DNA from: Atherix ibis | Lineage: Eukaryota > Arthropoda > Insecta > Diptera > Athericidae | Assembly (NCBI GenBank): GCA_958298945.1 | Contig: OY282605.1 | Location: forward strand, 37,364,811-37,428,810 | Reading direction: 5' to 3' | DNA length: 64,000 nt | In this document: positions 32,800 to 45,559 of the stretch, one piece after another | Numbering within the stretch: the first letter of the stretch is position 1 | Layout of the letters: each line of letters begins with the position of its first letter | Program-made: the position numbers and the translations under genes | Notes under the pieces: generated by a model | The model's database searches: none | The model's input: only the letters and a program-made list of their open reading frames with translations | Told to the model about the DNA's origin: nothing

Positions 32800-35660
32800 T
32801 TATGGAAGTTTCCGCAACTTTCAGTTACATTTTTACACAGTTAAACTTTCAGTTCTTGTAAAAAAATACAGACTTTGGTGCAATGCTCTTTAAAATTATT
32901 CATGATAAAAAAAATCTTTGCACATTTCCAATACCGGACATTAAAATTGTTCTAAAAATTTATTTTTACTTGCAAAAAATTGATTGATTCATCCATCGAA
33001 AGAAAAGAAAAAACCAAAAAAAAAATTCTAACCAAATTGACATCACCACAAAGTGTATATATTTTTTTCCAAAATGTAATATTTCTAACCCACCACCTTC
33101 ATGTATGTCATTTTTTCATTTATAATTAAATTTTTCTATCAAAAATCGAAATTAAATTTCCTCACAGCATAGATTAAATACATTAATCCCACTAGTCAAA
33201 AAACTATCACCAAAACGAAATACGAATCCGAATAGAATTAATAAAGAAATGGAATGGAATGTCCTGATTTCACATGCAAATGCGAATGCACATATGTACT
33301 ACGGTGATGTATCTAAAATTGCCATCTGACACTAAATGAATGTATTGACGCTAGGTATCAGTGGCAATTTCATATCCCAAATGTCCGAAAGCCTGATAAC
33401 CGCATTCTATTTATGAATTCAGCGGATGCACAAATGCAGGACATTTTCAACAAACAGCAGATAAGTGAAAGGAGAATAGAGAAAAATCTTTATATCCTGT
33501 ATTTCTAGTTACAGTTCACTGAATCCTGCAATCAAGAGATTTCGGATTTGTGTCACACAAAAAAAGGGAAAATTTGAAAAACGAAAACCAGGCAGTCTAG
33601 ATTATTGGTCTAAAGTTCTATCCTTGACTGCATATGACACTCTATGGCCAGCCCATATACTCATATGGTCAATTCGTAAAAGGTAGCCAACCCAATGGTA
33701 GTTAGAGAATTGCACGTAGAATTGGTTTTGCAAACAATAAATTTTGGAAACTATAATACATAACATGAAGATAATATGAGATCTGAATGGATGTAAACAT
33801 ACGATTGGTATGCGATGCGGAAGTGATAACAATCCGATTACATATCATCTCCGCTTGGAAACTACTGATACCATAGTTTTGAGATGACGAATTTACAGTA
33901 ATCGCAAATGGGTCGAATTGACGAAATCCCCAAAATCCTGTATACCATAACAAAGAAGGCTCAGCGCTCATGAATCAACGAAACTCTTTCGTCCGAAATC
34001 CTAGGATTTGAGATTACCCTAATTTGGAGTTGTACGAGTACATTCCAAATTGTGTTGTATTGCATTATAAAGTTTGCCATTTAGTAAGTCGAACATGAGA
34101 AATTTGGAATTATGGTCATCAGTTGCATCCGGCCAAGTATTCGCTCAATTTCCGAAATAAATCTACTGCTTCCAATATGCATCGTCCTTGAAATTTTTCT
34201 CCACTTGCTCCTCTACACCATTTTAGCAGTGCTCGACTTATTTCAGATTTGCCAGAACTACGTACATTATCTATGGTATTGGCATATAGTCGTTCCAGGG
34301 TCATAAATATCTAATCTTCATGCACTCGAGGATATGTGATAATAGTCTTGATGGAGTTACAGCACAAATTTTACTGCTCGTAACGTCTATAAACTCAAAA
34401 TGCTAAATGCCTTCTGCAGATACTCATAGTAATCAATTTAAGCAAAAATTTCATTGATTTCGTATGGAAAAGTCAATCCTTCTCATTCACATGTTACTCC
34501 CGTATCAGCAGGATTCCATCTACAGCATAGTCTAAATATACTTACGAGTATATAAAATACAATTTAGCCATTTTTAGTTTCCATCACGGAAGTGGCATAC
34601 TATTTATCTACTATATTTTCATGTCCAAAAAGATCTCATCTAATTATTGTGTTGATTTCCTGTTGAACGAACACTTAATGAGCTTAGAGCTGTGTTTTTC
34701 TCAGGTGTAAACAAAAGAATTTTCTGGCTCATGTAAATAACTCTTGATATTTACCTATGAAATACCTTCCGTGATGACTTAAGGAAATTAAACAAGACAG
34801 TTTAGCTTACTAAATTTTCTTCTTATCCTTATTCTATTTTTGTTTATATTTCTTACTTTATTTCAATACTTTTCCGTTCTTGTTTTCTAATCTCAATGGT
34901 ATATAAAAAAAAATATAATAAAAATAAATAAAAACAACAAAAACAAAAGTACAAATATAAAATATAAAAATAAAAAAAATAATAATAACACCAACGCTAT
35001 TGGTAGAAAAGATTAAGATTAAGGAACAAATTTGTTCTTGGTAGCTGAAGCTTTATATCTAATAAGAGTATCGGATTTCGTATAAGATTAACAAGATAAA
35101 GCTTATTAGACGAAAATCCAAAACGAAAGCTAATTCATTGTTCTGAATATACGGATCCACTCTTGGGAATTATATTCGTTTCTCTCTGCCAATATATTGG
35201 CCATTTGCCAATGTTGAATATAAATAAATTTTTCAAGATATTTTTTTATTTTTACTATGCGTAGAAGAGAATCAAGTGGGCTTAATCGAAAATGGAAAAT
35301 AACTAGAGTAGCTTTAAAGAATGGTCGAAGCGAATCAAATATCCTAAAAGGTGGTATAGTAAAAATTTACTTTTACTGAATTACTCTTCAAATGGTGGCC
35401 TTGGAATTTTCTTTTTTTGATTTTATTTTATAAAAATTAAATATTTTCGTAAATAAATTTTTAAATTGAAAATTTTCTGAAGATTAATCCGTCCTTTAAA
35501 AGTATTTAACTTGTTTGTATAATATAATTTTTTATATGATATATTTTCCTTTAGGATTTTTCTACATTTATTTGTTCCTAGCGTTCTTTTGAGTTTTTGG
35601 ATCTCCAATAATAATTTAACGATGCTTTTTATTGGGCGAAATTCTTTCTAAATTTTTAAA
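32800..35660. other. No gene recognised
   Basis: 33300-34500 has more even base use and lacks transposon signatures, so it may be unique intronic or intergenic DNA. Frames of 60-90 codons occur on both strands over the same bases, and none resembles a known protein. The remainder is AT-rich. Confidence 0.4.
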
Positions 35661-35667
35661 CTTAAGG

Positions 35668-36265
35668 TACCATTAGATGATTGCCAGACTGTGGCAACGT
35701 TTGCGCATTTTTGACATAAATATTGTCAGACAATGTATTCAAATAGATTAGTAATGATTTATATGGCAACATTTGCCAGATAAATAATTGTTAGAAAATT
35801 TGAATACATTGTCAGAAAAAATGTACGTCAAAAATCGACCAACCGTGTGATTGCACTTTTGGAGTGTAGTCAGAATATTTTCAAGGCATTTGCATATTGT
35901 CAGATGGTGAAATTTATAAAATTTAGAGGCGCCAATATTTTTGACATTTTAATAAGAAATGCAAAGTATTCTTTCCATTTATTCAATTATTCCTCCTCGT
36001 CAGCACTGCTGCTTATGTTTTTAAATTGAAGTTGCATACAATTTTTTAATCCTGGTCATTATTTTCGAAAAAATTGTAATCATAAATTTCACTATTTTAT
36101 TATAATAAACAAAACAGTGAACTGTCAATCAAAATCAAAATGGTGCTTTTGTTTCTGATTAAAAAAAATCCGCCATATTGTTTTTGCTTGCAAAATTTGA
36201 TAGACATTTTGAAATCTGTCAAAATTCGATGAAATCTGGCAATCGGTTGATCAGTTGTTAAATGG
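35668..36265. mobile_element. Foldback MITE, copy 1
   Basis: The ends share TACCATTAGATGATTGCCAG on the left and, reverse-complemented, CACCATTTAAC then CCGATTGCCAGA on the right. Near the left end, 35712-35770 is an imperfect reverse complement of about 35771-35835 (TTTTTGACATAAATATTGTC against the complement of ATTGTCAGAAAAAATG-ACGTCAAAAA), a stem of about 60 bp. No coding frame. From 35771 it is homologous to copy 2 at 36351. Confidence 0.65.
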
Positions 36266-36350
36266 TGCGTCGGGCAATGCCTTATAACATAGAGTTAATA
36301 AAATATAGATTTAAGAAGATTTTTAACAAATTTTTTAATTGAATTTTCAA

Positions 36351-36900
36351 AGTTTGCCAGATAAATTATTGTCAGATAATTTAAACGCATTATCTGACAA
36401 TATTTACGGGCGACAACTGCCAACCGTATAATCGCACTTTGGGACCATAGTCAAAATATTTTCAAGGTATTTACACATGGTCAAATGGTGAAATTTATAA
36501 AATCTGGTAATGCCAAAATAATCCAACAATAGTTTCAGCATTTTAATGAGGAATTCACTGCGCATTTCTGGTTTTTTCAATTCTACCTCTTTATTTATCA
36601 CTGCAATTTTTAAGAAAATATTCCGCCAAAAATTCCAACAGCAAATAATTTTTTAATCCTGGTCATTATTTTCGAAAAAATTATAATCGTAGATATCACT
36701 ATTTTATTATAATAAACTGTCAATCAAAATCAAAATGGCGCTTTTGTTTCTGATAAAAACATCGGCCATATTGTTATTGCTTGCAAAAGTTGATAGACTA
36801 AGATCATTGTCAGACATTTTGAAGTCTGCCAAAATTTTATGAAATCTGGCAATCGTGTGATCACTTGTTAAATAGTGTATCTGGCAATAACTTATGCAAT
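36351..36900. mobile_element. Foldback MITE, copy 2
   Basis: Parallels 35771-36265 almost throughout: AATCCTGGTCATTATTTTCG, CTATTTTATTATAATAAAC and GAAATCTGGCAATCG occur in both. It has its own short palindrome at 36375-36408 (ATTGTCAGATAAT and ATTATCTGACAAT). The two copies lie in direct orientation about 580 bp apart, which suggests a tandem duplication or a neighbour insertion. Confidence 0.65.
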
Positions 36901-39038
36901 AGAGTCAGTAAAAATGTGCTTGCCATGCACATTGCCACTTGATAGTCTGACAGTCATAAATAAATATTCTATAAAAAAAAATTATAAATTCAATAGGGGC
37001 AAAAAATAAAAAATAAAATGTCCGAAATTCACTTTTATTAATTTATATTCAGAAGATGGAAATTTATTCAAAACTAAGTTTTATTTGAAATTTGTACAAA
37101 TTTTAATATCAACATTAAATTCTAAATACCAAAATAATTATATATTATTTAGAATGTATTGAACTTGGAAAAGTCAAATATTTTACTAATAAATACGAAC
37201 AACAAGAATTTGAAATATTAAATTGGATGCGTTTGGAAATGCATCCTAATTGGGCAAATATGAATTTCAAATGGTTTTACTTATGATGGATTTTGTATCC
37301 GATACTATCAATCAATATACAATACAAAATTAACTAAATCATTAAAGGATATTATTTGTAATTTGTATTCATAGGTATTTGTATGTAGAAATTTTTACTT
37401 ATTTTAATTCTGGAATTCAGACGTTTATTTTAAAATAAGAATAATATTAGTATAGACATTAAAATGATATCATTTAGTTTTAGATTTGTAGAAATTTTTG
37501 TTTGCTAAAATAGATGCTTTACTCTGTAAACTGTTTAGATAATTTCAAGCCTTATACGTACATTAACAACTGTTTGGCTTTTGTGCATTTGTGTCAGGCT
37601 AAATGTTCAGAAATCTAATAAAATGCCAATAAAATTAAATAAACTAAAGTCGGATCTGATACCATACGCACGCTTTGACTATGGATAATACAATCTAAAT
37701 TTCAATCGTTTACTTAAATGGGTTCAAAGAATAAATTTCAGATTGTTTGATTTTCTTATCTTCTTTGTAATAAAAACTTATTCAAAAAGGTCGAGGTTTT
37801 CCTTTGTAAGAATACCCATAATAAAGTGTAGTTTTCATGAATCCTTTTTTTCCTTTTCTAAAGCCTTTTTATACGCATTCTATAATATTTAAAATATATT
37901 TTATGCAATAATGTCTTTTGTTATTTTATTTTATTTTTTTCTGCTTAAATCTCCACCGTAGAAATATTATTTTTATCACACTATAAAAAGTTGTTTATAG
38001 CTTTTTTATTTAATGTAATTTTGAATATAATTTCAAGATAGTATATATTTGGTAAAGATTTAGCTAAAAAATCATAGGAAAAAATTATTTTTTCCTTAAT
38101 ATTGGTTACTGATTTTTTCAAGATAATCTTATATCTATTAAGTTTGAAGAAATTTTACTTCCTTCTTTTAGTATCAAATTTTGGTTAAATTTGTTTCATA
38201 GTAAATATGCTTTATATTCTTTTGATTATATAATAAGGACTTTTCAATAAAATACGAAGACTATAAAAAAATCTATACAAATCGTTCTTAACGTAAAAAG
38301 GAATCTGGCTGCATCTGTACACTTTCAGTTTTGAAATGATTGCCAGATCATGGCACATGTATTAGATAATTTTCTTTTTATAATATAAAACTATACAAAA
38401 TATATGAAAATTAAATAAAAAAATAAATAAAACTTTGAAAACAAAAATCCTACTAAAATCTCTACTAACTAATATTAAATAAACAAATTTTTTTTTCTTT
38501 TTCAAATTTTTTAAATTTAAGTAAAAAGGCACATTTTAATAGCACTTCCATTTTTATATTTCCCGAAAAGTAATTAATTTTCTGTATTTTTCATAGTAAT
38601 ACAAATAATTTCTGCACTGTCGCATTCCAGTTTAGTGCAAGTAATTATAAAAATTAATAAAAGACTGGTTGAAAAAGTTTTCGGCCTGACAATTAAAATC
38701 TGCAATCAAAGGATTAATATTTTTTGACTTAATCTGCATTGAAAGTAATGCATTTATTCCAAAGATAAAATAAAGATTTTCATAGTGACCGTTTATAGTA
38801 TTTGTTAGCAATAGTTTTCAAGGCATAATATTTTAAAAGCCCATCCCCCTTTGGCATATATGCAATTTTAGTTATATCGTATACATTAAATCCTCTACCA
38901 TTTATTTAACCCTTTTTTTATGGTTGAAAACGAAAATAGTTCTCATAAATTCTTACAATATTTTAAGAACTTTCGTTGATTGCTATATAAAAACGCCAAC
39001 GCAATAAATTTCCTTTCAGAAAAATTATTAAATATATA
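36901..39038. other. AT-rich sequence, nothing recognised
   Basis: Only A/T-rich DNA; ATGATTGCCAGATCATGGCA at about 38338 recalls the end of the foldback MITE and might be a solo end. Confidence 0.45.
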
Positions 39039-39897
39039 CAAGGTCTAATGAAAAAGTATCGCAAATTTTGAATTTCCGCGGGTTACGTATATTCGATTTT
39101 TTGTGGCGTTATGTTGGTACACATGTCTCTCACTTATGCCGATAAGTTCACCCATTTGAATGTTCAGTTAATTTTTGACAGCTGTTTTGCTTGCACGTGT
39201 TTTGTCTCGTCTTCGATTTTTGCTAAATTTCGACCAAAAACAGCATCGCATTAACATTGTAAAGGAGCTCCAGAGGGTCATAACTGGTGGCAAATCATAG
39301 GTTTATAATTATGACGTGGAAACCAAAGCTCAATTATCCCAATGGAAGCTGCCGCACGAGCCAAGACCGAAAAAAGCCCAAATTTCGATCGAATTAGAAG
39401 GTTTTGCTTACAGTTTTCTTTAATTATAGGAGCGTGGTGTATCGTGAGTTCTTGCCACAGGATAAAACGGTCAATAATGAATATTACCTGCAAGTTATGC
39501 GCAAGTTACGCGAAGCAATCCGCCAAAAACGCCCGGATTTGTGAAATAACAAAAATTGGTTATTTTGCCATTTTTGGCTAAAAACAACGCACTAATAATG
39601 CCGCAGACACCGTCTTTCCCAGATCTGGCCCCCTATGACTTTTTCTTGTTCATGAAACTGAAGAGCCCCATGAAAGGACGATGCTACGCTACGATTGAGG
39701 AGATAAAGATGGCATCGAAGCAGGAGCTGAACAAGAAAATGATTTTTTGAAGTGCTTCGAGGATTGGAAAAAACGTTGGCACAAGTGTATAATATCTGGT
39801 GGGGATTACTTTGAAGGGGACAAAACAGATATTCATGAATAAATAAATCATTTTTAAAACAAAAACAAAATTCGCCATACTTTTTGAACAGACCTCA
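39039..39897 (+). mobile_element. Mariner M1 copy E, both ends present
   Basis: Begins CAAGGTCTAATGAAAAAGTA after TA (39037-39038) and ends TTTTTGAACAGACCTCA before TA (39898-39899), so both terminal repeats and a TA target duplication are visible. The 859-bp body is a deletion derivative. The leader jumps near 39222 straight to FDQKQHRINIVKEL, losing both HTH domains. The first Asp motif GDESW reads GGKS-stop (39287-39298). YDVETKAQLSQWKLPHEPRP and VYREFLPQDKTVNNEYYLQV follow. The second-Asp segment is missing through the shared deletion. The third Asp is present in FPDLAPYDFFLFMKLK (about 39616-39663), and CFEDWKKRWHKCIISGGDYF near the end. Confidence 0.9.
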
Positions 39898-39899
39898 TA

Positions 39900-41190
39900 T
39901 GTCCGGAAAAATTGCTCGCCCAACACATTTAAGTTAACAAAACAATTTTATAATTATCAAACAACTCAGATGTGACAACTTTAAAAAAATAATACATATC
40001 GATTGCAGAGCCAATTATTCCAAGTTCGAGAATTTTTTGAGTCCTATTCTTCAGTATAAGGAGCTTTCGAGAAAGGCTCCATTATCTAATGCTTGCTGTT
40101 GTATTAAATTTCGAATAGTAAATTCTCTACGCAGCGAAAATGTGGCTAAAACACAATAGGAATAACACAGTAAATTTGATAAGAAAAAATTAACATTTGC
40201 TGCCAGAACTAAAGGCCGGATAAGAAATGCAAAATTCTGCGCGCAGCAAAATTAAAAACACTCGTGATTAGGTGTAAATTCTACGCTGTATGCAGCACTG
40301 CAACCCATCTCAATTTCTAATTTGTCTAAGCACGACAGTGCTGCCACAACAAAAACAGGAAACTACTATAAATTTGACAAGAATTTGATAGGGAATTTGA
40401 CATTATCTGTCAGAAATTTAAGCTGACAACTCAAATTCTAGTTGATTATCAAAATTAGGCTTCAGTATGAGCTTTAATAATCTAAGCTTTAATAATGTTT
40501 AAAACTATTCAGGTATTAGCCAAAATCTTCTATTGACTATTTTTCTTGTCCAAAGTGCTTATTTCAATGTTTTTGATAAAGTATGCATAAATTTATGATA
40601 TCACATTAACAAAAATTATGACATTCAAATACATTTTTTTTTAATAATCAAATTATATATAATTCATATTATTATTATTTCAATGTTTTTGACTTATAAA
40701 AGGTTATCCAATTTGGGCTGCAACTCTAAATTACTTAAATTAAAATTTAAATAAAATAAACTTTAAATTCCGATATTGATCAAACTTTAATTTTATTATA
40801 TCGGTGCCTTGCCATATTGCATGAAATATGGCAACACTTAAACAGCTGCCACGAAGACTTCTTGTAGGACTTGATTCCCTTAATATACTTAATGATGAAT
40901 TTTTTGTACATTTCGGGTTGTAAATTCTTAGAGGCTAATTAACCTCGGTTCATTCAATCAAAAATTTTTTGTGTTGTGTGGCAAAAGATTTTTTTCAGAA
41001 TTCGATCATTTCGAGGTAATTATTGATAACTCTTTCAAATATTTGGGGCCATAATTGCATCATTACTTGATGGACGTGAATTTTTTAATGCTGTACAGTT
41101 GAAAAATTGTTTGCAGAAACATGTGTTTTCACAAAAGTAGTTCCATAGTACCCAACTTGAATAAATATCGGTTGTTATATATAAAAAAAT
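39900..41190. other. No gene recognised
   Basis: 40100-40440 has subterminal-looking inverted words (AAATTTGATAAGAAAAAATT and, reversed, AAATTCTTGTCAAATTTA) and could be a MITE fragment, but ends are not clear. Confidence 0.35.
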
Positions 41191-41192
41191 TA

Positions 41193-42007
41193 CTAGGATC
41201 GGAAGTACCAAACTTATAAAGCTGCGTTGTTGCGTATTTGTTCAGGCAGCCATTAATAGTGAATGCTGTCAGTGAATTTGTAAACATTGAAAAAAAAATA
41301 CTTTCATTTAAAAGGTCTCAATACAACAAATATCATAGCCGAGGTAGACTCTAATCTGGGGGAGTCTGGTCCTTTATTTAGAATAATAAAATAATGGATG
41401 GTAGAGTTTAACGAAGCCTTATGAGCTGTCAAGCCGAATATAGTAGTGGTAGCCCAAATAATGCGGAAAATCGACAAAATTGTATAGGATAACCGTCTAC
41501 TGAAAGTGTGCGAGCAGCTCACAGATATGGTAGGCATTTCAAAAAGTGCTGAAAATTCGGCCATGAGAAAGCTGTTCGCAAGATGGAGACCGCGTTTGCT
41601 CACAATGAAGCATAAACAGCGTCGTGAGGATGTGTCAATTAAGTGTTAGGCGATGTTTCATAGTAATAAAGTCAAGTTTTTGCGACAGTTCATAGCCATG
41701 GATGAAACATGGGTCCATTACTTCACACCTGAGATGAAGGGGCAGTCATGACTATAGATTGAAAGGGGACAAGATAATGTAGCAGTTCGCACTTCTGTTA
41801 TCGCAATGGCCAAAATCAATGAGTTCAATAAAAGGTGGAGTCTGCGGTTAAAAGCTAATGGAGTATCTCGACGGTTCTTACTATAAACAGAGTAATGGAA
41901 GTTATTGTGCATCGCTAAAAAGGGACCATATTGAGTAAAAAAAATATTTTTTCTCAATTTTTTTTAAATTTTCTTTGCTAGGTCGGGTACTTCTGGAACT
42001 ACCCTCT
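41193..42007 (+). mobile_element. Mariner M5 copy, internally deleted
   Basis: Probable ends: left CTAGGATCGGAAGTACCAAA and, reversed, right AGTTCCAGAAGTACCCGACC. The coding frame from 41461 reads RKIDKIV then CEQLTDMVGISKSA (second HTH), AMRKLFARWRPRLLTMKHKQ, and FLRQFIAMDETWVHYFTPEM with the first Asp (about 41698-41730), interrupted by TAG at two sites. After KGQS-stop the frame jumps (large deletion) to a fused fragment starting QDNVAV, then SVIAMAKINEF. The 3' part from 41775 is duplicated further right. Confidence 0.7.
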
Positions 42008-42783
42008 TATTTATACTTATTAGAAAAGGTACAACAACTTCAAAGTGCACGATCTTGAAGATCAATTGACATCATCAAATCTTAAATTATTAAATGTTCC
42101 GTAATTTTTCATTCAATATATCTAAAATGTTTGTGGCTTGTGGCGACATCTTGTTAAAACCACATATGGTTCAGATTAATATCTGACATTTTAGGCTATA
42201 AAAACATGGGTTATCCATTTGCTGAAAAGATTATAGCGTCAGTTTTTTTTTATTGATAATCTTTAAAAAAAAATAATTGATGCCAATTATTATGTGAACT
42301 TTTTGCAGTATTTGATAAAAAAGAACATGTTGTTTCATCAAGATAATGTAGCAGTTTACACTTCTGTTATCGCAATGGCCAAAATCAATGAGTTATTAAA
42401 AAAGGTGGAGTCTGCGGTTAAAAGCTATTTGGAGTATCTCGACGGTTCTTACTATAAACAGGGTAATAGAAGCTATTGGGCATCGCTAAAAAGAAACCAT
42501 ATTGAGTAATAAAAATAGTTTTCCTCAATTTTTTTTAAATTTTCTTTGTTAGGTCGGGTACTTTTGGAACTACCCTCTTATTTATACTTATTAGAAAAGG
42601 TACAACAACTTCAAAGTGCACGATCTTGAAGATCAATTGACATCATCAAATCTTAAATTATTATATGTTCCGTAATTTTTCATTCAATATATCTAAAATG
42701 TTTGTGGCTTGTGGCGACATCTTTTTAAAACCACATATGGTTCAGATTAATATCTGACATTTCAGGCTATAAAAATATGCGTT
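41775..42783. repeat. About 440-bp direct duplication spanning a mariner 3' end
   Basis: 41775-42211 and 42341-42783 align nearly base for base (for example GGTACAACAACTTCAAAGTG, ATTCAATATATCTAAAATG, CCACATATGGTTCAGATTAA in both). Each contains the last transposase codons, the right terminal repeat and about 200 bp of host flank. The right unit has more element sequence on its left (YYVNFLQYLIKKNMLFHQDN from about 42287), so it is not a simple copy of the left unit. Confidence 0.9.
42285..42509 (+). pseudogene. Mariner M5 transposase 3' fragment (second unit)
   Basis: IKKNMLFHQDNVAVYTSVIA carries the second catalytic Asp (HQDN). After AKINELLKKVE the W-V-P-H-P-P-Y-S-P-D-L-A-P-x-D region with the third Asp is missing, and the frame resumes at LDGSYYKQG, ending in KRNHIE-stop at 42507. 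Deletion of the third Asp is common to both units, so it predates the duplication. Confidence 0.75.
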
Positions 42784-42789
42784 ATCATA

Positions 42790-45060
42790 CGGCCATAGTA
42801 CTCAGAATTTATTTTGATCTAAGGTTAAATTATAATCACTTTCTGCGGATACAATGGCTTCTCTACAGTCATTTTTGGGTTATCCGAGCCTCATGTCCGA
42901 TAAATTTGCTTATTGGCGTATCTACCGAGCAAATACTTTTTATGGATGCATAACCACATTTTAGAAAGTTTATTTATTTTTGAAGTTTTAAACGACTCGT
43001 GATATCAAATGGCAAACCATAATGAAAATAAATGGCATATAATTGTCAAAAAAATATCTTTACTTTTCAAAGTACAAATTCCTATACTATCTGTTCTAAA
43101 AAATAAAAAAAAAACCATTGTGTGCAGAAAAGATACATATTTAATTAGAACTAGAGAATAAGTAATTTATCAATTAAAAAATAATTTATTTTTAAATTTG
43201 TTTTTCTTTCTGAAATTTTTATAATAATTTTATTTAACAAATCCAAATATAAATTCCCTTGTTTTATTAAAAGAAAAACCACAATTAAATAAAATCTCTT
43301 TAAAGAAAAACCTTCATAATTAAGATGTATTTAATTTCGTTTGTTTGCCGAAAATATTTTTATGAATAACTTTTTCTCTTCATAAATGATATTACAATAG
43401 AATTAGCCAGAAGTCTATGCATTATTCTTAATTAAGGGTGAAAGTATAAAAACATAAACAAACATCTGGGATTTGCAGAATGATAAAATCAGAAATAATT
43501 TTACGCTTTCACATCAATAACAATTTGCTGTGAATAGCAAAAAGGTCTTGGTTACTACTAACTAACGTTAACTGGTTCACAAATCGTTCACAATTCATAC
43601 GAAATGTAGAAATATGCTCAGACTTAGTGTGAGAAAATTATGGCAGAAGAAAATCGAACTCTGGTATCATTGTGAACTGAAATATTATTGATTTTACAAT
43701 TAGTCGTACTATTAGTAGAAACTAACAACAACAACAACAGTTTACTGCAGCGAAACTGTTTCATATTCATTACTACTCGTATTGAAATTGTGTACATTTG
43801 GATTAAGTAATTACTAATTAGGGATAAAGTTTTTATTTATAGTTTAAATGGCACAGCTTGTATAATATAATATTTGTGTACACCCTCATGGATACCTTAG
43901 ACTAAGGACATTACAATATTTAAATGGGGTAGTAGAGGTGATTATTGTGGCCGATTCGGTAAGTGAAACTATTTCAGTGACGGGGCCAAATGGAATTGGC
44001 TTGGATAACCAGAAACAACATATGCACTTGTAGTGGTTCTCTAATTACATTCACCGAACAGATTCAGATCATGGCGCAAAGCCACAGCCACAGAGCTGCT
44101 TGTTTTGTACGCTGTTACACCTTAGATCCTGAAGTTAATGACGGTAATAAAACGCAGGAAATTTCATGTAACTGGAGCCACAATTCCGCAATTATTGGCC
44201 ATTCTACTCGTATCTACTGTATTTGACCGCCCTTAAATATTTCAATAACATGAGTTATTTCAGTTGAACGACTTTCTATATTAACCCCTAACCACAAAAC
44301 CCCACCATCAAGGACCCAATCATCTATAACTTATTCGATTGCCTCCATTCACATTCCAATCGATTCGATTAACACTTTCGCATTCCTGACAATAATGATA
44401 ATTTGCATTACGATTTATTGATTATTTATCAATTTCTATTCAATGCAAATATTTGTAATTTCAAAATATCGATGTGAAGGGGCTAAATTTCTTTTGTCAT
44501 TAAATTTAATTCTATCTATTCACCTTTTAACCAACAAAAACAACAAATAAAATATTTAAAAAAAATTCGAATATCTCTTTCAAAGTAAATATTTTATTGA
44601 TAGAAAAACTCTCAAATTCCTCTGTAATCTACAATTGATTTGATCAGAAAAATCCTTTTTTTTCAAATTTAGAAAAAAATAACCAATTCCAATGAAAAAA
44701 AAATTTATTTAAAAATTTAACGTAAATACCACAAAAATACTTCTTCAAAATCAATAATTTCAATCAAATAACCCCCAAAAAAAATATATTGTAAATCTGT
44801 AAAATCTTTAAAGTTATTATGGCCAATAAATGCAGATAATAAATTTGCTGAAAATTTTATTAATTTTGAATTTTATCATTCAATTGTTGTAAAATAAAAT
44901 GTATAATCAAAAATTGTGAATTAATATGAAAATTTTATCGAATCAAAATTATTTTATGGGAATTTCTTTTTATTTATTATGGTAACTTTTTCGACATTAT
45001 CGAATTCATAAAAAAAAAACATCTGTAAAATGAATATATTGTCATATTATTAGTTAAGGG
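42790..45060. other. No gene recognised
   Basis: Mostly AT-rich. A short CAA microsatellite lies at about 43725-43741. The stretch 43860-44300 has more balanced base use and an isolated 78-codon frame (43990-44223, plus) with no recognisable motif. Possibly unique host DNA. Confidence 0.4.
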
Positions 45061-45295
45061 TGAATTTTCACTTGTTCTTTTTTTTGTAAAAAAAAACTCC
45101 TAAACAAGAGACCATTTTGTAGCGCCATGGCAATGAGGCCATTTGGCGACAATATGTTTTGTTTGAGTTGGCCTTGCATGTTTACCTTAGATTTGGTTTT
45201 TTTGGTGGAGCAAATTAGATTGTTTTCACAAATTAAAAAAAGGGTTTGGAAAAAGAGTAGTTAGTTCTAGGAGTACCATAACGAGTCCTTTTCGG
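45060..45295. repeat. Second copy of the dispersed repeat seen at 17.45 kb
   Basis: CATTTTGTAGCGCCATGGCA then ATGAGGCCATTTGGCGACA parallels 17590-17640, and the following GGAGCAAATTAGATTGTTTT region parallels 17690-17770. Non-coding. Confidence 0.5.
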
Positions 45296-45559
45296 AAAAA
45301 AATCCTGGATTTTATAGCAATTTTTTATAAATCACTTTTGGTACATGGTGCATATGAAAAGTATTAGAAGGGATAAAGAGAGAGATGTCGGTGGATTTTA
45401 CTCCTTAATAGCTGTTAATAGTAATAATTTGTGAAAACTGACTAAAGCAGGGAATTCCACATTCAGATTGAACGCTTAAAAAAAATCCAAGAAAATATAA
45501 TTAAGGGTAGTAAACTTATTCGTGGCAAAACAGGTATGACAGTGAAATAGTTGTAGAGG

